A DNA stretch of 35,236 nt from assembly GCF_019303475.1 (NCBI RefSeq), contig NZ_JABLSI010000047.1, forward strand, positions 1-35,236. The letters are read 5' to 3'. Shown one piece after another: positions 1 through 6,379 of the stretch. Numbering within the stretch: the first letter of the stretch is position 1; each line of letters begins with the position of its first letter. The notes under the pieces were generated by a model, which was not told the origin of the DNA, did no database searches, and worked only from the letters and a program-made list of their open reading frames with translations. The stretch comes from Streptomyces sp. JJ38 (GTDB lineage Bacteria > Actinomycetota > Actinomycetes > Streptomycetales > Streptomycetaceae). Both the position numbers and the translations under genes were made by a program.

Positions 1-1
1 C

Positions 2-139
2 GGCAGCAGCGACAACATCAACACCACCTACACCGTGGACGCCTCGTCCTCGGCTGCGGACGGCACCTGGAAGCTCCGGGTGACCGACAACTACTGGTGG
101 GACCAGGGCTACATCGACGCCTGGAGCCTCCAGTTCTGA
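2..139 (+). CDS. 3' end of secreted protein with P/Homo B domain (partial)
   Basis: Only the last 45 codons are in the window, and the gene enters from the left edge. The visible GTWKLRV, followed by GYIDAWSLQF at the very end, is the usual finish of a proprotein-convertase P domain, a beta-sandwich at the C-terminus of many secreted Streptomyces serine proteases (subtilisin-like or trypsin-like). The catalytic part lies outside, so the protease class cannot be told, and a non-protease carrying a P domain is possible. The gene ends in TGA and a strong hairpin follows 60 bases later. Coding sense and domain are fairly sure; enzyme identity is inference. Confidence 0.75.
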   Translation, partial: GSSDNINTTYTVDASSSAADGTWKLRVTDNYWWDQGYIDAWSLQF

Positions 140-199
140 TCGCCCGCCCCGGGCGCGACGGACTCCCCCTGACCGGTTGACACCGGCGTGACCCACCGA

Positions 200-232
200 C
201 TCGGCCCCCACGGCCTCGCCGTGGGGGCCGAG
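200..232 (+). terminator. Intrinsic-type hairpin after the P-domain gene
   Basis: A perfect 15-bp inverted repeat (arms 200-214 and 218-232) with a 3-base loop lies 60 bases after the stop codon. No T-run follows, which is common for terminators in high-GC actinobacteria. It separates the P-domain gene from the GntR gene. Confidence 0.8.
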
Positions 233-362
233 CGCGTGTGCGGCGGGCCGCGAGGGCACGCGTCGGCCGGTGTCATCACATCGGGTGATTGCTAGACCGG
301 ATATTGCATGCGGACACTCAGCGTTGCCAAGCTGTTGCATACCGTCAAGCTGGGGAGGATGC

Positions 363-1112
363 GTGGCTTTCGGCGAGCAGCCCGCTTATCTGCGGGTGGC
401 CGGGGACCTCCGGCAGAAGATCTTCGACGGCGTGCTGCCCCCGCACTCCCGGCTGCCCTCCCAGGCGAAGATCCGTGCGCAGTACGGCGTCTCCGACACG
501 GTGGCGCTGGAGGCCAGGAAGATCCTCATGGCCGAGGGCCTGGTCGAGGGCCGTTCCGGCTCCGGCACGTACGTGCGGGAGATGCCGGAGCCCGCCCGCG
601 TCCTGCGGGCCGGGAACCGGGTGCTCGGCGGCGGGCCGTTCCGTCAGGAGCAGGCCGATGAACAGGTCAAGGGCTCCTGGGAGTCGTGCAGCGAGCAGCA
701 GGAGGCCGCCCCGGCGGTCGCCGCGCGTCTGCGGATCGAGCCGGGTGGGCAGGTCATGTGCACCCGGTACGTGTACCGGACGGACGGCGAGCCGGCGATG
801 CTCTCCACCTCCTGGGAGCCGTTGTCCCTGACCGGCCGGACGCCGGTGATGCTGCCCGAGGAGGGCCCCCTGGCGGGGCAGGGCGTCGTGGAGCGGATGG
901 CCGCGATCGACGTCGTCGTGGACAACGTGCTGGAGGAGGTCGCGGCGCGGCCGGGCCGGGCGGACGAGATGGCGGTGCTGGGCGGGGTCGCCGGGCACTG
1001 CGTGCTGGTGATCGCCCGGACGTTCTGCGCGGGCGGCCTGGCTGTGGAGACGGCGGACGTGGTCATCCCCGCGGACCGCTTCCGCGCGGTGTACCACCTG
1101 CCCGTTCGCTGA
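363..1112 (+). CDS. GntR family transcriptional regulator with UTRA domain
   Basis: This is a 249-residue DNA-binding regulator of the GntR/HutC type. Residues about 5-75 form the winged helix: LPSQAKIR, then YGVSDTVALEARKIL, then the wing ending GRSGSGTYV. Residues about 110-249 form a UTRA-like effector domain with MLSTSWEPL and the closing ETADVVIPADR. An in-frame ATG lies upstream at 270, but GTG 363 is preferred. GGGGAGG sits at 352-358, and the protein then begins with AFGEQPAYLRVAG, the start I recall for Streptomyces homologues. The 31 residues upstream look non-coding. The ligand and target genes are unknown. The gene stands alone between a terminator and the SPOR-like gene, so local or autogenous control is possible but not shown. 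Confidence 0.92.
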   Translation: MAFGEQPAYLRVAGDLRQKIFDGVLPPHSRLPSQAKIRAQYGVSDTVALEARKILMAEGLVEGRSGSGTYVREMPEPARVLRAGNRVLGGGPFRQEQADEQVKGSWESCSEQQEAAPAVAARLRIEPGGQVMCTRYVYRTDGEPAMLSTSWEPLSLTGRTPVMLPEEGPLAGQGVVERMAAIDVVVDNVLEEVAARPGRADEMAVLGGVAGHCVLVIARTFCAGGLAVETADVVIPADRFRAVYHLPVR

Positions 1113-1295
1113 CGCCCGGCCGTCACGCCCCGGCGCGCTCCGTCGGCGCGCTCCGCCGTCGCGCGCCCGTCGGCGCCGGGTCTCCCGGTGGCCGGAATCA
1201 TGTCTCGGTGTGGCAGGGTGAATGCGCTCCGTTAAGGTCAGGCGTACGCTCCGGCATATGCGGATTGCAGTCGTGCGTACGGGTGGGGAGGGGCG

Positions 1296-1499
1296 ATGAG
1301 CGAGGCGGCCACGTTGCCCTGGCTGGTGATACGCCAGGACGAGGACGGGGGTCGGTACCGCGTGGGCCGGTGCGCGACACGCGTCGAGGCGGAGCGCCTC
1401 GCCGACCGGCTGGACGCGACGCGCTCCGGCGCGCGCCCCGGGCCGCCGACGCGGTATCTGGTCGAGCGTTTGGAGCAGCCGAGCGGTGGCCAGGCCTGA
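1296..1499 (+). CDS. Small SPOR-like/hypothetical protein
   Basis: This is a 67-residue soluble protein beginning SEAATLPWLVIRQDEDG and containing RYRVGRCATRVEAERLADRL. That layout (short beta-strand, 'Y.VG...T..EAE..A..L' helix, final beta-strand near RYLVERL) resembles a minimal SPOR-like fold found in small Streptomyces proteins. Whether it binds peptidoglycan as true SPOR domains do is not known. There is no signal peptide or membrane segment. GTGGGGAGGGG immediately upstream is a good ribosome binding site for ATG 1296. It stands 183 bases after the GntR gene and 98 bases before the first phosphatase gene. It could be co-transcribed with the latter. Confidence 0.8.
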   Translation: MSEAATLPWLVIRQDEDGGRYRVGRCATRVEAERLADRLDATRSGARPGPPTRYLVERLEQPSGGQA

Positions 1500-1597
1500 C
1501 CGCGGGCACAATCGTGGGAGCGGGCATCGGGTCCGCCCTCGCCGGCGCGGAGACCCTGCTGCCCGGTTGAGGCCAGCCGAGCGGGGACGTGGGCGGA

Positions 1598-4162
1598 GTG
1601 AGCGAGGCACCCGACGCAGCCGCATCCGGCGCAGCGGCGTCCGGCCCCCTTCCGCCGGGCGCGTCCGCTTCCGGGACGCCCCCGCCCGCGTCCGGCTCGC
1701 GGAGGGCCGCCCCGGTGGACTCGCTGCTCGACACCCTCCGACTGGGGGTCGTGATCCTCGACGCCAGGGGCCGCGTCCTGCTGTGGAGCCCCACCACCGA
1801 GGAGCTGCTGGGCTGGCGGGGCGAGGAGGCGACGGGTCGTCCGTTCGCCGAGTTCCTCGCCGAGGACGAACTCCTCCGGGAGCCCTCGCCGCGCGTCTAC
1901 GCCGAGCTGCGCCGCGGGCGGCTGTGGCGCGGCGTGCTGCGCGCCCGCCACCAGGCCGGCCACGTCGTCGAGGTCGAGGGCTACGCCTCGCTGCTGGAGG
2001 ACGCGGACGGGGAGCCGTTCATTCTGGCCAATGTCATCGAGATCAGCAGGCTGCGGGCCATCGAGCACGACCTGGCCGCGCTGGACGCCCTGTTCGACTC
2101 GTCGCCGCTCGGTCTCGCGCTCTTCGACGAGCAGCAGCGGTTCGTCCGGGCCAACCGGGCGATGGAGGAGCTCTACGACACACCGCTGGAGCGGATGGTC
2201 GGCCGGACCGTCGCCGAGGTCCTGCCGGCCGCGACCGCGCGGGAGATCGCGGAGGCGCAGTCCACGGTGCTGTCCACCGGACGGACCCTCGTGGACCGGG
2301 TCATCCGCGCGCCGAGCGGGCACGGCCACCGCTCGATGTCGTACTCGCGCCTCACCGACCGCTCCGGGCAGGTGCTCGGCACGAGCTGCACCGTCATGGA
2401 CATCACCGAGCGCCGGGAGGCGCTGGAGAACGTGGAGCGGGCGCGGCAGCGGCTGGCCCTGCTCGACGACGTCGGGCTTGCCCTCGGCGACCTGCTGGAC
2501 GTCCGCAAGATCTCCGGCGCGCTCGCCGAGGCCATCGTCCCCCGCTTCTGCGACTACGCCGGGGTGATGCTGCACGGCGCCATCGCCACCGGTGACGAAC
2601 TCCCCGCGCGGCTGCCCATCGTCGGCGTGCCGCTCCTCCAGCTCGGCGCAGCGGGCAAGCGCAGCGGGCCCGAGGTGGACCGCATGCTGCGCGTCGGGCA
2701 GGACATCGCCTTCGCTCCCCGCTCCTTCTTCGCCGCCACCCTGGCGACCGGCCGCCCCCACCTGGCCCGCTCCCAGGAGGACCTGCTCGCCACCACCTAC
2801 CCCGGCGACCCCAAGGTGCAGGCGGCGATGGACCTCGGCATCCACTCGCTCATGGCCGTTCCGCTGAGCGCCCGGGGCATCGTGCTGGGCCTGCTGGTCA
2901 TCAGCCGGGCCGACGAGCGGGAGGCGTTCGACGAGGACGACGTGGCCCTCGCCATGGAGCTGGCCCGGCGGGCCGGGGTGTCCCTGGACAACGCCCGCCT
3001 CTACGCCCGGGAACGGGAGGGCGCGCTGATGCTCCAGCGCAGCCTGCTGCCCCAGCGGGTGCCCTCGCCGCCCGGCCTGCACATCGGCTACCGGTACGTG
3101 CCCGGCAGCAGCGCGGCCGAGGTGGGCGGCGACTGGTTCGACGTCATCCCGCTGGCCGGCGGGCGCGTCGCGCTCGTCGTCGGCGACGTGATGGGGCACG
3201 GCCTGCGTGCCGCCGCCACGATGGGACGGCTGCGCACGGCCGTGCGCACCCTCGCCGCCTCCGACCTGAGCCCGGACGCCCTGCTGCGCCGCGTCAACGA
3301 GCTCGCCGACGATCTCGCGCCGGACCCCGAGGAACCCCTCATGGCCACCTGCGTCTACGCCGTCTACGACCCCTCGACGCGGTGCTGCACCCTCGCCAAG
3401 GCCGGGCACGTCCCGCCGCTGCTGCTCACCGTGGACGCCGCCACGGGCCGGCGGCGCACCGAGGCCGTGGAGCTGCCCTCGGGTGCGCCGCTCGGGGTCG
3501 GCGACGTGGCCTTCGAGGCCGTCGAGTTCGCCGTCGAGGAGGGCGCCGCGCTCGTGCTCTACACCGACGGGCTGATCGAGTCCCGACACGAGGACATCTC
3601 CGAGGGCCTGGGGCGGCTGCGCGAGCGACTCACCGAGGGCGAGGGCGAGTTGGACATCGAGTCCCTGTGCGACGACGTCATCGCGCTGCTGCCGCACGGC
3701 GCGCCTGGCGGCGGGCACGGCACCCACGGCGGCCCCGGCGGCCCCGACGACGTGGCCCTGCTCGTCGCCCAACTCAGCGGGATGCCCGGGGACAGCGCGG
3801 CGAGCTGGACGTTCCCGGCCGAGCGCACGGCCGTCCGGCGGGCCCGGGGCGTCGTACGCACCACGTTGCACGAGTGGGGCCTGGAAGCACTCACCGACGA
3901 GGCCGTGCTCCTCGTCAGCGAACTCGTCACCAACTCGCTGCGCTACGCCCACGGACCCATCGGGGTACGGATGGTGCGCGGCGGGTCGCTGCTCGTGGAG
4001 GTCTCCGACCCGCTGCCCGACCCGCCCGAGATCCGCACCCCCGCGGACGACGACGAGGGCGGCCGCGGCGTGCAACTCGTCGCCCAGTCGGCCCGTCGCT
4101 GGGGCACCCGGCACGGTCCGATCGGCAAGACGGTGTGGTTCGAGCTGCCCTTGCCTGGTTAG
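1598..4162 (+). CDS. Multidomain SpoIIE-type PP2C phosphatase with PAS, GAF and RsbW-like kinase domains
   Basis: A signalling protein of about 854 residues, probably cytoplasmic. An Ala/Pro-rich tail is followed by PAS domain 1 (about 41-145), PAS domain 2 (about 156-272) and a GAF domain (about 284-468). The PPM/SpoIIE phosphatase spans about 477-722, with metal-binding aspartates in GGDWFDV (D512), GDVMGHG (D530), YTDGL (D657) and PDDVALL (D717/D718). An RsbW-type HATPase closes the protein (about 737-854), with N-box SELVTN and glycine-rich DDEGGRG. Family knowledge: such proteins dephosphorylate anti-anti-sigma factors, and the kinase half phosphorylates them, to control sigma factors. 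No sigma or anti-sigma gene is adjacent. GTG 1598 fits GCGGGGA at 1581-1587 better than GTG 1589, but either start is possible. Confidence 0.93.
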   Translation: MSEAPDAAASGAAASGPLPPGASASGTPPPASGSRRAAPVDSLLDTLRLGVVILDARGRVLLWSPTTEELLGWRGEEATGRPFAEFLAEDELLREPSPRVYAELRRGRLWRGVLRARHQAGHVVEVEGYASLLEDADGEPFILANVIEISRLRAIEHDLAALDALFDSSPLGLALFDEQQRFVRANRAMEELYDTPLERMVGRTVAEVLPAATAREIAEAQSTVLSTGRTLVDRVIRAPSGHGHRSMSYSRLTDRSGQVLGTSCTVMDITERREALENVERARQRLALLDDVGLALGDLLDVRKISGALAEAIVPRFCDYAGVMLHGAIATGDELPARLPIVGVPLLQLGAAGKRSGPEVDRMLRVGQDIAFAPRSFFAATLATGRPHLARSQEDLLATTYPGDPKVQAAMDLGIHSLMAVPLSARGIVLGLLVISRADEREAFDEDDVALAMELARRAGVSLDNARLYAREREGALMLQRSLLPQRVPSPPGLHIGYRYVPGSSAAEVGGDWFDVIPLAGGRVALVVGDVMGHGLRAAATMGRLRTAVRTLAASDLSPDALLRRVNELADDLAPDPEEPLMATCVYAVYDPSTRCCTLAKAGHVPPLLLTVDAATGRRRTEAVELPSGAPLGVGDVAFEAVEFAVEEGAALVLYTDGLIESRHEDISEGLGRLRERLTEGEGELDIESLCDDVIALLPHGAPGGGHGTHGGPGGPDDVALLVAQLSGMPGDSAASWTFPAERTAVRRARGVVRTTLHEWGLEALTDEAVLLVSELVTNSLRYAHGPIGVRMVRGGSLLVEVSDPLPDPPEIRTPADDDEGGRGVQLVAQSARRWGTRHGPIGKTVWFELPLPG

Positions 4163-4195
4163 GAGACATGCAGCAGGCGACGGCGCCGGGAGCCC

Positions 4196-4227
4196 GGCCC
4201 AGGTCACCTACCCCGGTGACCTGGGCC
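4196..4227 (+). terminator. Hairpin between the two phosphatase genes
   Basis: A perfect 13-bp inverted repeat (4196-4208 and 4215-4227) with a 6-base loop starts 34 bases after the first phosphatase stop. No T-run follows. It suggests that the two phosphatase genes are separate units or that readthrough is attenuated. Confidence 0.75.
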
Positions 4228-4348
4228 AACCAGCTCCCCCGGTGGCTGACGGAATGCCACACTTCTGTCGGTGCCGCGCGCCTGCGGCCGAACAGCACGA
4301 CTGCGGGGCGGTGCGACGCCCCGCACGAGAACAACGGAAGGGGCGGCG

Positions 4349-6184
4349 TTGAGCGAGATGCCGGTCGAGACGGGGAAGCCTGACGACGTACGCCGTGCCC
4401 TGGCCCTCCTCAACGCCGCCGGAGCGCGCATCGGCAACTCGCTGGACCTGGAACGCACGGCGCGCGAACTCCTCGACGTCGCCGTGCCGCAGTTCTGCGA
4501 CCTCGCCGCCGTCGACCTGTACGAGGCGGTGCTGGCCGGTGAGGAGGAGCGGCCCGGCAGCGGTGGGGAGGGCAGCGCGCCGCTGCGCCGCGTCGCCCTC
4601 GCCAGCGCCGTCGGCACGGTCGGCGGAGGGCCGCACCTCGACGGCATCCCCCTCGGAGGGACCCACCGGTTCGCCTTCGAGTCGCCCTGCGCCATGGCGC
4701 TGCGCACGGCCCGGGTGCGCCCGGTGGCGCCTCGGGAGCACGGCGCCGGAGCGGGCGAACACTCTCCCGTTCCCGGCCCGTTCGGCCTGGCCGTGCACTC
4801 CACGCTGGCCGTCCCCATGGTCGCTCGCGACCGGGTGCTGGGCGTGGTCCAGTTCGCCCGGGCCAAGGGCAGCGAGCCCTTCGGCGAGCGGGACGCCGCC
4901 CTGGCCGCCGAACTCGCCGCACGGGCGGCGGTCTGCATCGACAACGCGCGCCTGTACCGGCGCGAGCACGAGCGCGCGCTGATACTGCAACGCAGCCTGC
5001 TCCCCCCGGGCGACCCGGAGGCCGCCGGGCTCGACATCGCCTGCCGCTACCGGCCGGGCACCGCCGCCACCGAGGTCGGCGGCGACTGGTTCGACGTCAT
5101 CGAGCTGCCCGGGCACCGCACGGCACTCGTCGTCGGTGACGTCATGGGCCGCGGGCTCCGGGCCGCCGTCACGATGGGCGAGCTGCGCACCGCCGTCCGC
5201 ACCCTCGCCCTGCTCGACCTCGAGCCCGCCGAGGTCCTGGAACGGCTGGACGAGATCGCCCGCGGCCTGGGCGGCGCGTCCTACCGGCGGCGCGGCGGCG
5301 AGGGCTCCGACAGCCTGGACCACATGGCCGAGGTCTACCTCGCCACGTGCGTCTACGCCGTCTACGACCCCGTCTCGCGCCGCTGCACCTTCGCCAACGC
5401 GGGCCATGTGCCGCCCGTCCTGGTCGAGCCGCCGGAGGGCCGGGGGAGCCGGGGCCAGCCGCCGCTCCTTCTGGAGGTCCCCGGGGGGCTGCCGCTCGGC
5501 GTGGGCGGCGAGCCGTTCGAGCAGACCGACGTCGAACTGCCCGACGGCGCGCTGCTCGCCCTCTACACGGACGGGCTCGTGGAGTCCCGGGACCACTCGC
5601 TGGACGTCGGCCTGCTGCGGCTGCGGCGCACCCTCACCGACGCCGACCGCCCGCTGGAGGACATCTGCGACCGGGTGCTGGCCGGCATCGAGGACCAGCA
5701 CGGCGACGACGACGTGGCCCTGCTCCTGGCCCGGGTCCAGGGTCTGCCGTCCTCCGCCGTCGGGGACTGGCGGCTGCTGTCCGACGCCCGCTCCGTCGCC
5801 CGCGCCCGCGACCTGGCCTGCGCCCAGCTCGCCGAGTGGCACCTCGACGGGCTCACCGACACCGCCGAACTGCTCGTCAGCGAACTCGTCACCAACGCGC
5901 TACGCCACGGGGCCGGGGAGATCCGGCTGCGGCTGCTGCACGAGCGCACGCTGGTCTGTGAGGTGTGGGACACCAGCCCCGTGCAGCCGCGCCGCCGCCG
6001 GGCCCGGGACACGGACGAGGGCGGCCGCGGCCTCCAGCTCGTCGAGCTGCTCTCCGCGGGGTGGGGCAGCCGCCGCACCCCCGGCGGCAAGGCCGTCTGG
6101 TTCGAGCTGCCGCTGCCCAACGACGGCGGACCGAAGCCGCCGGACCCCCTCGACACCTGGCTGGACGCCTTCCCCGCCCTGTGA
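4349..6184 (+). CDS. SpoIIE-type PP2C phosphatase with GAF and RsbW-like kinase domains
   Basis: A 611-residue paralogue of the preceding gene without PAS domains. A GAF domain (about 10-205) ends in CIDNARLYRREHERALILQRSLLP, split across the linker to the phosphatase. The PP2C/SpoIIE domain (about 215-462) has GGDWFDV (D246), GDVMGRG (D264), YTDGL (D408) and DDDVALL. An ATPase domain (about 475-600) has N-box SELVTNALRHG and DEGGRGLQLVE. All metal-site aspartates expected in an active PPM phosphatase are present. TTG 4349 is chosen because GGAAGGGG at 4336-4343 precedes it by 5 bases. ATG 4358 is the alternative, and an upstream ATG at 4271 reaches back toward the hairpin without a binding site. 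The tail after the kinase domain (PKPPDPLDTWLDAFP) is acidic and proline-rich. Substrate and signal are unknown. Confidence 0.92.
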   Translation: MSEMPVETGKPDDVRRALALLNAAGARIGNSLDLERTARELLDVAVPQFCDLAAVDLYEAVLAGEEERPGSGGEGSAPLRRVALASAVGTVGGGPHLDGIPLGGTHRFAFESPCAMALRTARVRPVAPREHGAGAGEHSPVPGPFGLAVHSTLAVPMVARDRVLGVVQFARAKGSEPFGERDAALAAELAARAAVCIDNARLYRREHERALILQRSLLPPGDPEAAGLDIACRYRPGTAATEVGGDWFDVIELPGHRTALVVGDVMGRGLRAAVTMGELRTAVRTLALLDLEPAEVLERLDEIARGLGGASYRRRGGEGSDSLDHMAEVYLATCVYAVYDPVSRRCTFANAGHVPPVLVEPPEGRGSRGQPPLLLEVPGGLPLGVGGEPFEQTDVELPDGALLALYTDGLVESRDHSLDVGLLRLRRTLTDADRPLEDICDRVLAGIEDQHGDDDVALLLARVQGLPSSAVGDWRLLSDARSVARARDLACAQLAEWHLDGLTDTAELLVSELVTNALRHGAGEIRLRLLHERTLVCEVWDTSPVQPRRRRARDTDEGGRGLQLVELLSAGWGSRRTPGGKAVWFELPLPNDGGPKPPDPLDTWLDAFPAL

Positions 6185-6320
6185 GCCGAGCGGCCGGGTG
6201 CGGGAGCCGAGCGACCGCGCGCGGGCACGCGGCCCCCTAACCGGGTGAGCTTGGCGTGAGGTGACGCCGTGTCTGCACGGCCCGCGCGTCGGTGCGCCCT
6301 TCGATGGGTGGTGAAGATGT

Positions 6321-6335
6321 GATGAACCGTTCATC
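6321..6335. promoter_or_regulatory. 15-bp palindrome upstream of the orphan SBP gene
   Basis: GATGAAC-C-GTTCATC is a perfect 7-bp inverted repeat around one central base, 45 bases before the SBP start codon. The position and symmetry suit a dimeric repressor or activator site. No regulator is known, and no obvious -35/-10 pair could be fixed around it. Confidence 0.5.
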
Positions 6336-6379
6336 CCTCTGCTGGGGTGTCGGGCTCAGTACCCGGAGGTCAGTTCGCC

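Noticed and set aside
1129..1180. Inverted repeat after the GntR gene as a terminator
   Set aside because: The 8-bp arms are separated by 36 bases of GC-rich repeats, so the pairing is not convincing by eye.
1238..4207. Very long minus-strand open frame (989 codons) opposite the first phosphatase gene
   Set aside because: It lies opposite a gene with complete conserved domains. Long antisense frames are expected from the GC-rich third codon positions, and its translation shows only V/G/A/R/D-biased sequence with no family motif.
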